The notes under the pieces: model-generated
Told to the model about the DNA's origin: nothing
What the model saw: the letters and a program-made list of their open reading frames with translations, nothing else
Databases searched by the model: none
Program-made: the position numbers and the translations under genes
Source: Maricaulis sp039978735
GTDB lineage: Bacteria; Pseudomonadota; Alphaproteobacteria; Caulobacterales; Maricaulaceae
Reading direction: 5' to 3'
Assembly: GCF_039978735.1 (NCBI RefSeq)
Contig: NZ_JBDWAS010000014.1
Coordinates: 124,001 to 188,000, forward strand
DNA: 64,000 nt
Part shown: piece after piece, positions 39,402-48,538 of the stretch
Layout: each line of letters begins with the position of its first letter
How positions within the stretch are numbered: the stretch's first letter is position 1

Positions 39402-40875
39402 AGCGGGTCTCGAGATCGGTGAACTTCGTCAGCATGCCATCAAAGTGGAGCTTTGCCGATCCGATCGGGCCATGACGCTGCTTGCCGATAATGACTTCAG
39501 CGACTTTCTCAATCCGGCGGAACTCTTCTTCCCAGGCGAGATATTCCGGCGTGTCTTCACGCGGCTTCTCGCGTTCCTTGTAATAGGCTTCCCGGTAAAC
39601 GAACAGCACGACGTCAGCATCCTGCTCGATCGAGCCGGATTCCCGCAGGTCCGACAGCTGCGGTTTCTTGTCGTCGCGATTTTCCACCTGACGTGACAGC
39701 TGGGAGAGGGCGATCACCGGGACGGCGAGTTCCTTGGCCAGCGCCTTGAGGTTCTGGGTGACCTCGGAGACCTCTTCCACCCGGCTGGCGCCGGCACGGG
39801 CGCGCGAGGAGGTGACCAGCTGCAGATAGTCGACCACGATCAGGTCGAGGCCGTGCGTGCGCTTGAGACGCCGCGCCCGGGCAGCGAGGGCGGAGATGGG
39901 CAGACCGCCGGTATCGTCGATATAGAGCGGCAGACCCTGGATCTCGAGCACACCGTCGCGGATGTCCTCGTACTGGGCCGCATCGATCGTGCCCTGGCGG
40001 ATCATGTAGCCGGGAATGCCGGTATGGTCGGCGATCAGACGCGTGGCGAGCTGTTCAGCTGACATTTCCAGCGAGTAGAAGCCGACCACGCCGCCATTGA
40101 CGGTCTTGCGTGTGCCGTCGGGCTGTTCCTCGTACCGGTAGGCCTTGGCGATGTTGAAGGCGATATTCGTCGCCAGCGAGGTCTTACCCATCGAGGGTCG
40201 GCCGGCGAGGATGATCAGGTCCGACGGGTGCAGCCCGCCCAGCTTGCGGTCCAGCTCTCTCAGACCCGATGAGATACCGGCCAGCCCGCCTTCGCGCTCA
40301 TAGGCCGCCGAGGCGGTTTCCACCGATTCCGCCAGTGCCTGCTTGAAGCTGACAAAGCCGCGCGAGGCCGAGCCTTCCTCGGCCAGATTGTAGAGCTGTT
40401 GTTCGATGTCCTGGATCAGGGCACGGGCCTGGATCTCGGCATCGCCACCGCCACTGGCGGCATTGGCCAGGTCGTGGCCGATGCGGATCAGTTCGCGGCG
40501 CAGCGCCAGCTCGTAGATGATCTTGGCGTATTCGACAGCCGCATTGCCTGTCACCGCGCCTTCCATCAGGACGGCGAGATAGGTGGTGCCACCGATTTCG
40601 CGCAGCCCGTCATCGCGGTCGAACTGGGTTTTCAGCACCACGGCATCGGCCAGCGAGCCGCGGCCGATCAGGTCGGCGGCCGTTTCATAGATGCGGCCGT
40701 GGACCGGGTCGTAGAAATGCGCCGGCTTCAGCCAGTCGGCGACCCGGTGATACATCTCGTTGTCATACAGAAGCGCACCCAGAAACGCCTGCTCCGCATC
40801 CAGGTTGTGCGGCGCCGTATCGGCATCGGCAATCTCGGAGCCGTTCTCGACGAACGGCTGCAGCGCGGTGGTCAT
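39382..40875 (-). CDS. dnaB: Replicative DNA helicase DnaB
   Basis: 497 residues from the ATG at 40875 (MTTALQPFVENG); the frame is open 81 nt further but without family similarity. The N-terminal domain starts PHNLDAEQAFLGALLYD; the RecA-like motor has Walker A AGRPSMGKTS, VDYLQLV, and the arginine-finger region LRESGSIEQDADVV. The hexamer unwinds DNA at forks. It is first gene of an operon with alr, radA, cvpA, purF and an SDR; its upstream region holds two DnaA boxes. Confidence 0.97.
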   Translation of the reverse strand: MTTALQPFVENGSEIADADTAPHNLDAEQAFLGALLYDNEMYHRVADWLKPAHFYDPVHGRIYETAADLIGRGSLADAVVLKTQFDRDDGLREIGGTTYLAVLMEGAVTGNAAVEYAKIIYELALRRELIRIGHDLANAASGGGDAEIQARALIQDIEQQLYNLAEEGSASRGFVSFKQALAESVETASAAYEREGGLAGISSGLRELDRKLGGLHPSDLIILAGRPSMGKTSLATNIAFNIAKAYRYEEQPDGTRKTVNGGVVGFYSLEMSAEQLATRLIADHTGIPGYMIRQGTIDAAQYEDIRDGVLEIQGLPLYIDDTGGLPISALAARARRLKRTHGLDLIVVDYLQLVTSSRARAGASRVEEVSEVTQNLKALAKELAVPVIALSQLSRQVENRDDKKPQLSDLRESGSIEQDADVVLFVYREAYYKEREKPREDTPEYLAWEEEFRRIEKVAEVIIGKQRHGPIGSAKLHFDGMLTKFTDLETRYDDESD

Positions 40876-41004
40876 TCCGGTTGTCCCCTGTACCTCGCCC
40901 GCAGGCGAAGAGCGGATCAATACCGGTCCGGATCGCCCGTGACCACTGTCGAACACTGTCAGATGCAGCTGCCGGCCCGGTCGGCGTTAACGATTGTTGA
41001 TGGC

Positions 41005-41013
41005 TGTGGATAA
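41005..41013 (-). promoter_or_regulatory. DnaA box upstream of dnaB
   Basis: TGTGGATAA on the plus strand, i.e. a perfect TTATCCACA on the minus strand, 130 nt upstream of the dnaB start. Confidence 0.7.
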
Positions 41014-41099
41014 CGTTAAGTGCGCCTTGCCTGTCATGGTGTTGACGGTTGGGGCAGGAGAGTTTCAGGAGCGGGAAAACAAGGGGTTGCGCGGCCGGG

Positions 41100-41108
41100 T
41101 TATCCACA
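41100..41108 (+). promoter_or_regulatory. Second DnaA box upstream of dnaB
   Basis: Perfect TTATCCACA on the plus strand, in opposite orientation to the first box and 95 bp from it, just past the 3' end of the gene at 41118. Confidence 0.7.
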
Positions 41109-41117
41109 GTGCGACTG

Positions 41118-41549
41118 TTACGCGACGGGCCGGGACCGGAAAGGCGTGGTCGTACGGAAGATCAGGACAATGGCGACCATCTGGATCACGGTCAGCCAGG
41201 CGCCGATCGCACCGCCGTCATAATAGGGCAGGAAGGTCGACAGCACCCAGGCCGTTTTCGCCGCAATGAAGTGCACGAGGATGGCGGCAAAAGCCCAGCG
41301 GGATCTGAATATGGCCAGCACGGTGGCCAGCGCCGCGCCGGCAAAGGCGATGATGATCGCCGTTTCCAGCGGCCATTCGATCACCGGCCGCACGTCCTCG
41401 AACGTCACATTGGGTTCCAGATCGACATATTCGTCGACCGAGAACACATAGAGGCCGAGAATGAAATAGCCCTGCGACAGGGCGAGCAGGAAACACAGGA
41501 TCACGCCAAGCCAGCGCTCGACGAGACGGAAAACAACCGGAAAACCCAT
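41118..41549 (-). CDS. Uncharacterised four-helix membrane protein
   Basis: 143 residues; about four membrane segments (12-34, 58-80, 84-104, 113-133). No charged catalytic motif is evident; a loop with VDEYVDLEPNVTFEDVRPVIEWP lies outside the membrane between the first two segments. I do not recognise a family. It lies between the rplI terminator and dnaB on the same strand, and its end is 9 nt from a DnaA box. Confidence 0.75.
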   Translation of the reverse strand: MGFPVVFRLVERWLGVILCFLLALSQGYFILGLYVFSVDEYVDLEPNVTFEDVRPVIEWPLETAIIIAFAGAALATVLAIFRSRWAFAAILVHFIAAKTAWVLSTFLPYYDGGAIGAWLTVIQMVAIVLIFRTTTPFRSRPVA

Positions 41550-41635
41550 TCGCGTCTACTCGGCACGGAAGCAGGTCCGGCCATCCCCTACAATTTGATA
41601 CGCTAGCGCGCGTCATCCGGATTGGCGAGGTGCAA

Positions 41636-41666
41636 AGAAAAAGGGCGGCCCGGCGGGCCGCCCTTT
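41636..41666 (-). terminator. Intrinsic terminator of the rpsF-rpsR-rplI operon
   Basis: 11-bp stem (41641-41651 with 41655-41665) with a 3-nt loop; read on the minus strand it is followed by TTTTTCTTT. It lies 24 nt after the rplI stop. Confidence 0.85.
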
Positions 41667-41689
41667 GAAAACTCGGGAACCTGCAGGGC

Positions 41690-42325
41690 TTACTGCTCGG
41701 TTTCCTCGGTCTCGGCTTCGTCGCCGGCCGTTTCGGCTTCCGCAGCCTGCTGGGCAGCCAGTTCCTGGCCTTCCTCGCTGGCTTCGAACAGGGCCGCAGC
41801 CTGGGCTTCGGCGATGGCGCGATCTTCGTCGGCCTGGGCCGCGATCACGTCTTCACCGGCCGCCTGGCGCTCGGCTTCCTCTTCGGAACGGGCGACATTG
41901 ATCGACACCGTCACGGAGACGTCGGCGTGCAGCTTGATGCGCACATCGTGGACACCCAGCGTCTTGATCGGCGAGTTCAGCACGACCTGCGAGCGGGCAA
42001 CCGAGGTGCCGCTGGCCGACACGATGTCGGCGATATCGCGGGAGGTGACCGAACCGTAGAGCTGACCGCTCTCGCCGGCCTGGCGGATCATGACAAAGCT
42101 TTCGCCATCGATCGTTTCACCCGCCGTGGCCGCTTCCGCAGCGCGTTCGGCGTTACGCTTTTCCAGCGCTTCGCGTTCGGCTTCGAAACGGGCCAGGTTG
42201 GCTTCGGTGGCGCGCAGCGCCTTTTCCTGCGGCAGCAGGAAGTTGCGGGCGAAGCCCGGACGCACGGAGACAACGTCACCCATGGCGCCAAGGTTTTCCA
42301 CGCGTTCAAGGAGAACCAGTTTCAT
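41690..42325 (-). CDS. rplI: 50S ribosomal protein L9 with long acidic tail
   Basis: 211 residues. The N-terminal domain (MKLVLLERVENLGAMGDVVSVRPGFARNFLLP) binds 23S rRNA; a long helix and the C-terminal domain (ADVSVTVSINVARSEEEAERQAAGED) follow. The last 55-60 residues are an Ala/Glu-rich acidic extension that E. coli L9 (149 residues) lacks; related alphaproteobacteria often carry such tails. Third gene of the rpsF-rpsR-rplI operon. Confidence 0.97.
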   Translation of the reverse strand: MKLVLLERVENLGAMGDVVSVRPGFARNFLLPQEKALRATEANLARFEAEREALEKRNAERAAEAATAGETIDGESFVMIRQAGESGQLYGSVTSRDIADIVSASGTSVARSQVVLNSPIKTLGVHDVRIKLHADVSVTVSINVARSEEEAERQAAGEDVIAAQADEDRAIAEAQAAALFEASEEGQELAAQQAAEAETAGDEAETEETEQ

Positions 42326-42339
42326 GTGTCAGTCCTCCC

Positions 42340-42594
42340 TCAATCGACCACGTACGGCAGCAGGGCCAGCTGGCGGGCGCGCTTGATGGCGCGGGCCAGT
42401 TCACGCTGCTTCTTGGCCGAAACCGCGGTGATGCGGGACGGCACGATCTTGCCGCGCTCGGACATGTAGCGGAGCAGCAGCTTGGGGTCCTTGTAATCGA
42501 TCTTCGGCGCGTTTTCGCCGGAGAACGGGCAGACCTTGCGGCGACGCATGAACGGACGGCGTGCCGGCAGGTTGGAAATGTTTCCGGAAGACAT
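42340..42594 (-). CDS. rpsR: 30S ribosomal protein S18
   Basis: 84 residues. RRRKVCPFSGENAPKIDYKDPKLLLRYMSERGKIVPSRITAVSAKKQRELARAIKRAR is standard S18; it pairs with S6 on the platform of the 30S subunit. Lies 15 nt before rplI and 14 nt after rpsF. Confidence 0.98.
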   Translation of the reverse strand: MSSGNISNLPARRPFMRRRKVCPFSGENAPKIDYKDPKLLLRYMSERGKIVPSRITAVSAKKQRELARAIKRARQLALLPYVVD

Positions 42595-42608
42595 CTGTTA
42601 AGTCCTTT

Positions 42609-42962
42609 CTAGCTGCGCTCGCGACGGCCGCGACGATCGTCCTTCTTGGACAGGATCGCGGACGGCTCTTCGCTGTGGTCCTCGACACGGACCGTCATGT
42701 GACGGATCACGTCTTCGGACAGGCGCTGGATACGGTCCAGTTCGGCAACGACATCCGCCGGAGCGTCCATGTCGATCAGGCCGTAATGGCCCTTGCGGGA
42801 CTTGTTGATGCGGTAGGCAAGGTTGCGCAGACCCCAGTATTCGGTCTTGCCGGTCTTGCCGCCCTTCTCTTCGATCAGGGCTTTGGTCTCTTCGATGAGA
42901 GATTCCATCTGCGCCGGGGAAATGTCCGGACGCGCAATGAAGATGTGCTCGTAAAGTGCCAT
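42609..42962 (-). CDS. rpsF: 30S ribosomal protein S6
   Basis: 117 residues from the ATG at 42962 (MALYEHIFIARPDIS); the longer open frame upstream has no S6 similarity. The ferredoxin-like fold has YWGLRNLAYRINKSRKGHYG and ends in a short basic tail (SKKDDRRGRRERS). It binds S18 and 16S rRNA. First gene of the operon, divergent from fabD across 255 nt. Confidence 0.97.
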   Translation of the reverse strand: MALYEHIFIARPDISPAQMESLIEETKALIEEKGGKTGKTEYWGLRNLAYRINKSRKGHYGLIDMDAPADVVAELDRIQRLSEDVIRHMTVRVEDHSEEPSAILSKKDDRRGRRERS

Positions 42963-43217
42963 GTCGGCTCCCTTCATAAGCGGTTGCGGCGCACACCATG
43001 CCGAAGGGTCGGGCAGGTCTGCGGCGGCTCCGAAATCCCTGACCCTGCACCATGCAGGATCGACCGGAAGAACGGACCGCAACCAGGCGAAGCGCGGGCC
43101 TTACCCGAATTGAATGCACAGCGCAAGGCGCAAGCGCCCTTGCGCGCGGCCTCCCGCAGGAGGTATCGAGCGAACCCGAACAGATCGGCCATTTGAGAGT
43201 CGGGAAGGGAATACTCC

Positions 43218-44171
43218 ATGAAATTTGCCTTTGTCTTCCCCGGTCAGGGCAGCCAGGCCGTCGGCATGGGCCAGGAACTGGCGGAGCGCTTTGCCAGCGC
43301 GAAGGCGGTGCTGGACGAAGTCGATGCGGCGCTGGGCCAGGACCTGTCGGGTCTGATGGCCAATGGTCCCATCGAAGAACTCACCCTCACCGAGAACGCC
43401 CAGCCGGCCCTGATGGCCGCCAGCCTGGCCGTGATGGCGGTGCTGAAGAGCGAGTTTGACGTAAACGTCAACGCCGCCGAATTCGTCGCCGGTCACAGTC
43501 TTGGCGAATATTCGGCCCTGGCGGCCGCCGGCGCGCTGTCGGTCAGCGATGCCGCAAAACTGCTCAAGCTGCGCGGTCAGGCCATGCAGAAGGCCGTGCC
43601 GGTGGGCGAGGGCACGATGGCGGCGCTTCTGGGCGCCGACGAGGATCTGGCAGCCCAGGCCGTTGCAGCGGGCGCCCAGGCGGGTGTCTGCGCGATCGCC
43701 AATGACAACGCGCCGGGCCAGATCGTGATCTCCGGTTCCGTCGCGGCCATCGATGCCGCCATCGCCAGGGCCGGCGAGCTGGGCCTGAAAAAGGCGATGA
43801 AACTGCCGGTCTCCGCGCCCTTCCATTGCCCGATGATGCAGCCGGCCGCCGACGCGATGGCCGAAGCGCTCGCCGCGGCGACGATCAAGGCGCCTGTCGT
43901 GCCGGTGGTCGCCAATGTCACTGCGCGTCCGACCGATGATGTCGAGACAATCCGCCGTCAGCTGGTCGAACAGGTGACCGGCCGCGTACGCTGGCGCGAA
44001 AGCGTGTTGTGGATGGTCGAGGAGGCGGGCGTCACTACGCTGGCCGAGGCCGGTTCGGGCAAGGTGCTCACCACCATGCTCAAGCGCACCACCAAGGACG
44101 CCAATGGCGTTGCCCTCAATTCCGCCGACGATCTGGAAGCCTTCGCGGCGGCTCTCAAGGAGAACGCATGA
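43218..44171 (+). CDS. fabD: Malonyl-CoA:ACP transacylase
   Basis: 317 residues. Loads malonyl groups onto ACP for fatty-acid elongation. The catalytic Ser94 lies in GHSLGEYSA, with the His in SAPFHCPMM; the opening FVFPGQGSQAVGMG is typical. GGAAGGGA lies about 8 nt upstream of the start. fabG overlaps its stop, then acpP and fabF follow. Confidence 0.98.
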   Translation: MKFAFVFPGQGSQAVGMGQELAERFASAKAVLDEVDAALGQDLSGLMANGPIEELTLTENAQPALMAASLAVMAVLKSEFDVNVNAAEFVAGHSLGEYSALAAAGALSVSDAAKLLKLRGQAMQKAVPVGEGTMAALLGADEDLAAQAVAAGAQAGVCAIANDNAPGQIVISGSVAAIDAAIARAGELGLKKAMKLPVSAPFHCPMMQPAADAMAEALAAATIKAPVVPVVANVTARPTDDVETIRRQLVEQVTGRVRWRESVLWMVEEAGVTTLAEAGSGKVLTTMLKRTTKDANGVALNSADDLEAFAAALKENA

Positions 44172-44908
44172 TGTTCGATCTTACCGGCAAGACTGCCCTC
44201 GTGACCGGTGCCACCGGTGGTCTGGGCAATGCGATTGCCCGCAAGCTGCATGCCCAAGGCGCGACCGTCGCCCTGTCCGGCACGCGCGAAAACGTGCTGC
44301 AGGAGCTCGCCGGCGAGCTGGGCGAGCGCACCCATGTCCTGTCCTGCAACCTGTCCGACGCCGAAGCCGTCGACGCCCTGCCCAAGCAGGCCGCCGAGGC
44401 GATGGGCGCGCTGGACATCCTGGTTGCCAATGCCGGCATCACCAAGGACCAACTCCTCATGCGCATGAAGGATGAGGACTGGGACACGGTGATGCGCATC
44501 AATCTGGAAAGCTATTTCCGCCTGTCCCGTGCCGCCCTGCGCGGCATGATGAAGGCGCGTTGGGGCCGTATCATCGGCATCACCTCCGTCGTCGGCGTCA
44601 CCGGCAATCCGGGCCAGACGAATTACTGCGCCTCCAAAGCCGGCATGATCGGCTTTTCCAAGTCGCTGGCCCAGGAAGTCGCAGCGCGCGGTGTGACGGT
44701 GAATTGTGTCGCGCCGGGCTTCATCGCCTCGCCGATGACCGATGCACTGACCGACGACCAGAAGGCGGCCATCCTGACGAAAATTCCTGCCGGCGATCTG
44801 GGTTCGGGCGACGACATTGCCGCCGCCGTGGTCTATCTCGCCAGTTCCGAAGCCCACTATGTCACCGGCCAGACCGTCCATGTGAATGGCGGCATGGCGA
44901 TGATCTAG
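44168..44908 (+). CDS. fabG: 3-oxoacyl-ACP reductase
   Basis: 246 residues from the ATG at 44168 (the next codon, 44171, is also ATG); AAGGAG lies 5 or 8 nt upstream. SDR fold with cofactor loop TGATGGLG, NAG, Ser in ITSVVGVTGN and the catalytic YCASK. NADPH-dependent reduction of 3-ketoacyl-ACP. It overlaps fabD by 4 nt. Confidence 0.98.
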   Translation: MMFDLTGKTALVTGATGGLGNAIARKLHAQGATVALSGTRENVLQELAGELGERTHVLSCNLSDAEAVDALPKQAAEAMGALDILVANAGITKDQLLMRMKDEDWDTVMRINLESYFRLSRAALRGMMKARWGRIIGITSVVGVTGNPGQTNYCASKAGMIGFSKSLAQEVAARGVTVNCVAPGFIASPMTDALTDDQKAAILTKIPAGDLGSGDDIAAAVVYLASSEAHYVTGQTVHVNGGMAMI

Positions 44909-45033
44909 CGGCAATATCCGAGCCTGCGGACACGGTGTCACATTCTGGCGTCCCGTCATTATGTGTGCTACGTGCCCGCGCATCTTGGGGAGGGGCCTTG
45001 TAATTGGGCACTTCCCGTCTTCTCCTGCACCGC

Positions 45034-45039
45034 TATAGT
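45034..45039 (+). promoter_or_regulatory. Possible acpP promoter -10 element
   Basis: TATAGT inside GCTATAGTC, 30 nt upstream of the acpP start, in the 160-nt gap after fabG. The -35 is poor. acpP is usually transcribed from its own strong promoter. Confidence 0.35.
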
Positions 45040-45068
45040 CTCGCGGTGATTCATTATGAGGGTCTGAA

Positions 45069-45305
45069 ATGTCTGACGTTCTCGAGCGCGTTAAGAAAAT
45101 TGTTGTCGAACATCTCGATGTCGAGGCCGAAAAGGTCACGGAAAACGCGAGCTTCATCGACGACCTGGGCGCTGACAGCCTGGACAATGTCGAACTGGTG
45201 ATGGCGTTCGAAGAAGAGTTCGACATCGAAATTCCGGATGATGCCGCCGAGCACATCCAGACGGTCGGCGATGCCGTGAAGTTCATCTCCGAGAAGGTGG
45301 GCTAA
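45069..45305 (+). CDS. acpP: Acyl carrier protein
   Basis: 78 residues, acidic four-helix bundle. The phosphopantetheine Ser37 lies in GADSLD. It carries growing acyl chains for the fab enzymes and for lipid A. The ribosome site GAGGG lies about 7 nt upstream. fabF follows by 10 nt. Confidence 0.98.
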   Translation: MSDVLERVKKIVVEHLDVEAEKVTENASFIDDLGADSLDNVELVMAFEEEFDIEIPDDAAEHIQTVGDAVKFISEKVG

Positions 45306-45315
45306 CGACCCCTTC

Positions 45316-46599
45316 ATGCGTCGCGTCGTTGTCACAGGCATCGGGCTCGTCACGCCGCTGGGCTGCGGGCGGGAAGTCGTTTGGGAACGTCTTCTCGCCG
45401 GTCAGTCGGGGCTGGGTCCGATCGAACATTTCGAAACGGATGATCTGGCCTGCCGGATCGCCGGACTTGTTCCACGCAGCGACGGACGCGGCGGCGGCCG
45501 CGAGGGCGATGCCGGGGTGTTCAATCCCGACGACGTCCTGAGCGCCCGCGACCGGCGCCGGGTCGACGATTTCATCCTCTACGGGATTGCCGCCGCCGAC
45601 GAGGCGATTGCCGACAGCGGCTGGACACCCGGGACGGAAGACGAAAAGCAGCGCACCGGCGTCATGATCGGGTCGGGGATCGGCGGTCTGGAGACCACCT
45701 ACCAGGCTTCGGTCGACCTTTATGAGAAGGGGCCGCGGCGCCTCTCTCCCTTCATCATTCCTGCCATGCTGATCAATCTGGTCTCCGGCCAGGTGTCGAT
45801 CCGTCATGGCCTGAAAGGTCCGAACCACGCCGTGGTGACGGCCTGTTCGACCGGCGCCCACGCCATCGGCGATGCGGCCCGCCTGGTCGCGCGCGGCGAT
45901 GCCGATGTGATGGTGGCCGGCGGTGCCGAAGCCGCCGTGTGCCGTCTGGGCATTGCCGGCTTCGTCGCCTGCAAGGCGCTCTCCACCGGTTTCAACGACA
46001 CGCCGGAAAAGGCCTCGCGCCCCTATGACACCGGCCGCGACGGTTTCGTCATGGGCGAGGGCGCCGGCATTGTCGTGCTGGAAGACTATGAACACGCCAA
46101 GGCGCGCGGCGCGAAAATCTACGCCGAAGTGAAGGGCTATGGCCTGTCCGGCGACGCCTATCACATCACGGCGCCTGCCGAGGATGGCGATGGCGGTTTC
46201 CGCTCCATGTCCGCCGCGCTGAAGGATGCCGGGCTCGCGCCGGGCGATATCGACTATGTCAACGCGCACGGCACTTCGACGCCCCTGGGCGACGAGATCG
46301 AGCTGCGGGCCGTCGAGCGCCTGTTCGGTAACAGTGCCGACGGGCTGGTGATGTCATCGACCAAATCGGCGATCGGCCACCTTCTGGGCGCGGCCGGTGC
46401 GGTCGAATCGATCTTCTCGATCCTGGCGATCCGAGACGGGATCTGCCCGCCCACGCTGAACCTGGACAATCCATCGGTTCAGACCGCGATCAATCTGGCG
46501 CCCAAGGCCGCCGTGAAAAAGCCGGTCCGCGCCGCCCTGTCGAACTCTTTCGGATTCGGCGGGACCAACGCGTCCGTGGTATTCGTCGCCGCAGAGTGA
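45316..46599 (+). CDS. fabF: 3-oxoacyl-ACP synthase II
   Basis: 427 residues. Thiolase-fold condensing enzyme with catalytic Cys177 in TACSTGAH and the His pair in NAHGTSTPLGD and IGHLLGAAG. Carries out chain elongation, including the step for vaccenate. An extra Gly/Arg-rich loop (RSDGRGGGREGDAG, near 54-67) is longer than in E. coli FabF. mltG follows by 20 nt. Confidence 0.98.
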   Translation: MRRVVVTGIGLVTPLGCGREVVWERLLAGQSGLGPIEHFETDDLACRIAGLVPRSDGRGGGREGDAGVFNPDDVLSARDRRRVDDFILYGIAAADEAIADSGWTPGTEDEKQRTGVMIGSGIGGLETTYQASVDLYEKGPRRLSPFIIPAMLINLVSGQVSIRHGLKGPNHAVVTACSTGAHAIGDAARLVARGDADVMVAGGAEAAVCRLGIAGFVACKALSTGFNDTPEKASRPYDTGRDGFVMGEGAGIVVLEDYEHAKARGAKIYAEVKGYGLSGDAYHITAPAEDGDGGFRSMSAALKDAGLAPGDIDYVNAHGTSTPLGDEIELRAVERLFGNSADGLVMSSTKSAIGHLLGAAGAVESIFSILAIRDGICPPTLNLDNPSVQTAINLAPKAAVKKPVRAALSNSFGFGGTNASVVFVAAE

Positions 46600-46619
46600 C
46601 GCCTGTCGGGGAAATGTGA

Positions 46620-47663
46620 ATGAGCGAGACGCCTGCGCCGAAGTCCGGAAACGGGCTGGCGAAATTCTTTATCGGATTGCTGGTGGTTCTCGTCGTGCTG
46701 GCGCTCGGTGCGCTGGGTGCGCTCTATGGCGGCTATAAATGGCTCGAGGCCGAGTTCGCCGAACCGGGACCGGCCGCTGAAGAGACCGTTATTCTCCTGC
46801 CGCGCGGTGCCGGGCTGATCCGCATTGCCCAGCAGCTGGAAGACGAGGGTGTGATCACCGATCGCCGCATCTTCCGCGTCGCCGTCACCCTGGACGAGGG
46901 CGACCGGGCGCTGCGTGCGGGCGAGTACCGCATCCCTGCCGGCGCCTCCATGGCCCAGATCTACGAACTCCTGCGCTCCGGCCAGACCGTGCAGCACCCC
47001 GTGACCTTCGCGGAAGGGCTGACCAGCGCGATGATCGTGGCCGTGCTCAACGAGGTCGAGGTGCTGACCGGCGAGATCGCCGAGATTCCGGCTGAAGGCA
47101 CGCTCCTGCCGGAGACCTATCTGGTCACCCGCGGCACATCGCGTCAGGAGGTCATCGACCGCATGGCGGCTGCCCAGACGGCGCTGCTCGATGAGCTGTG
47201 GCCGGCCCGCGCCGAAAACCTGCCCTTCGACACGCGCGAGGAAGCGATCATCCTGGCCTCGGTCGTCGAGAAGGAGACGGGTATCGCGTCCGAACGGCCC
47301 GAAGTGGCCTCCGTCTTCGTCAACCGGCTGAACCGCGGCATGCGGCTGGAGAGCGATCCGACCATCATCTACGGTATCTCGCATGGCGAGCCGCTGGGCC
47401 GCGGCCTGCGCCGGTCGGAAATCGACAACACCGAAAACGCCTGGAACACCTACCAGATCGCCGGCCTGCCGCCGACGCCGATCGCCAATCCGGGCCGCGA
47501 ATCCCTGGCCGCCGTGCTCAACCCGGCCGAGACGAGTGCGCTCTTCTTCGTCGCCGACGGCACGGGCGGTCATGTCTTCGCCGACACCTATGCCCAGCAT
47601 CTGCGCAATGTGGCGCAATGGCGCCGGATCGAGCGCGAACGCCGCTCGAACGGGGGGCGGTGA
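46620..47663 (+). CDS. mltG: Endolytic murein transglycosylase MltG
   Basis: 347 residues. One N-terminal membrane segment (about 18-42), a LysM-like part, then the YceG/MltG domain with catalytic Glu in ASVVEKETGI (near 217) and YNTYQIAGLPPTPI-type block (NTYQIAGLPPTPIANPG). It cuts nascent glycan strands and sets their length. TGA overlaps the ATG of the YicC gene by 1 nt. Position after fabF is common in proteobacteria. Confidence 0.97.
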   Translation: MSETPAPKSGNGLAKFFIGLLVVLVVLALGALGALYGGYKWLEAEFAEPGPAAEETVILLPRGAGLIRIAQQLEDEGVITDRRIFRVAVTLDEGDRALRAGEYRIPAGASMAQIYELLRSGQTVQHPVTFAEGLTSAMIVAVLNEVEVLTGEIAEIPAEGTLLPETYLVTRGTSRQEVIDRMAAAQTALLDELWPARAENLPFDTREEAIILASVVEKETGIASERPEVASVFVNRLNRGMRLESDPTIIYGISHGEPLGRGLRRSEIDNTENAWNTYQIAGLPPTPIANPGRESLAAVLNPAETSALFFVADGTGGHVFADTYAQHLRNVAQWRRIERERRSNGGR

Positions 47664-48538
47664 TGGGCGTGCTCTCCGGCATGACGGGGTTTGCCCGCTG
47701 CGAGGGCGTGACGGGCGACTGGCGCTGGGCCTGGGAGGCGCGCAGCGTCAACGGCAAGGGGCTGGAGGCCCGTTTCCGTTTTCCGCCCGGCCATGACCGT
47801 CTGGAAGCCAAGGCGCGCGATCTCGCCAAGGCGCGCTTCACGCGCGGCAATGTGCAGGCGAGCCTGACCCTCAAGCGCGACGCGTCCGGTTCCGGACTGG
47901 ATATCGACACCGCCCGGATCGACGCCCTGCTGGCGGCGGCGGCCCCCTATGTCGAGCGCGGCGTGATCGCCAGGCCGAGTTTCGAGGGGCTGGTGGCGCT
48001 CGCGGGCACGCTGGGCGGTCCGCAGGACCAGACCGCAGATCCGGCGCTGGACACGGCCCTGCTGGCGGGGCTGGCGGACGCACTCGACGCGCTTCAGGCG
48101 GCCCGCCACGATGAAGGGCGGACGCTCGAAACCGTGCTGAGCGGCCATATCGACACGATCGAACAGCTCACCCGTGAAGCCGCTGCGAGCGCCGCGGTGC
48201 GCATCGATACGATCCGCGACCGTCTGGCGGCCAAGTTTGCCGAGCTGATCGAAGGGGATCTGCCGGAGGACCGGCTGGCCCAGGAAGCCGCCGCGCTCGC
48301 CGTGAAGATGGATGTCCGTGAGGAGCTGGACCGGCTGGAGGCGCATATCGCCTCGGCCCGCGAACTTCTGGCCGCCGGTTCGCCGACCGGCCGCAAGCTG
48401 GACTTCCTGTCGCAGGAGTTTAATCGCGAAGCGAACACTCTATGCTCCAAGTCTTCCGATTCTTCACTCACGCAGATCGGCCTGGCGATCAAGAACGCCG
48501 TCGATCAGTTCAGGGAGCAGGTACAGAATGTCGAGTGA
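47663..48538 (+). CDS. YicC-family endoribonuclease
   Basis: 291 residues from the ATG at 47663. N-terminal SGMTGFARCEG, EARSVNGKGLEARFRFP, and the C-terminal signature DFLSQEFNREANTLCSKSSD mark the family. E. coli YicC degrades the small RNA RyhB. It overlaps mltG by one base and gmk by 11 nt; the yicC-gmk pair is widely conserved. Confidence 0.96.
   Translation: MGVLSGMTGFARCEGVTGDWRWAWEARSVNGKGLEARFRFPPGHDRLEAKARDLAKARFTRGNVQASLTLKRDASGSGLDIDTARIDALLAAAAPYVERGVIARPSFEGLVALAGTLGGPQDQTADPALDTALLAGLADALDALQAARHDEGRTLETVLSGHIDTIEQLTREAAASAAVRIDTIRDRLAAKFAELIEGDLPEDRLAQEAAALAVKMDVREELDRLEAHIASARELLAAGSPTGRKLDFLSQEFNREANTLCSKSSDSSLTQIGLAIKNAVDQFREQVQNVE

Noticed and set aside
40985..41003. TTAACGATTGTTGAT upstream of dnaB as a CtrA box
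   Set aside because: Only one half-site fits; the second would need TTAA at the N7 position and reads TGAT.
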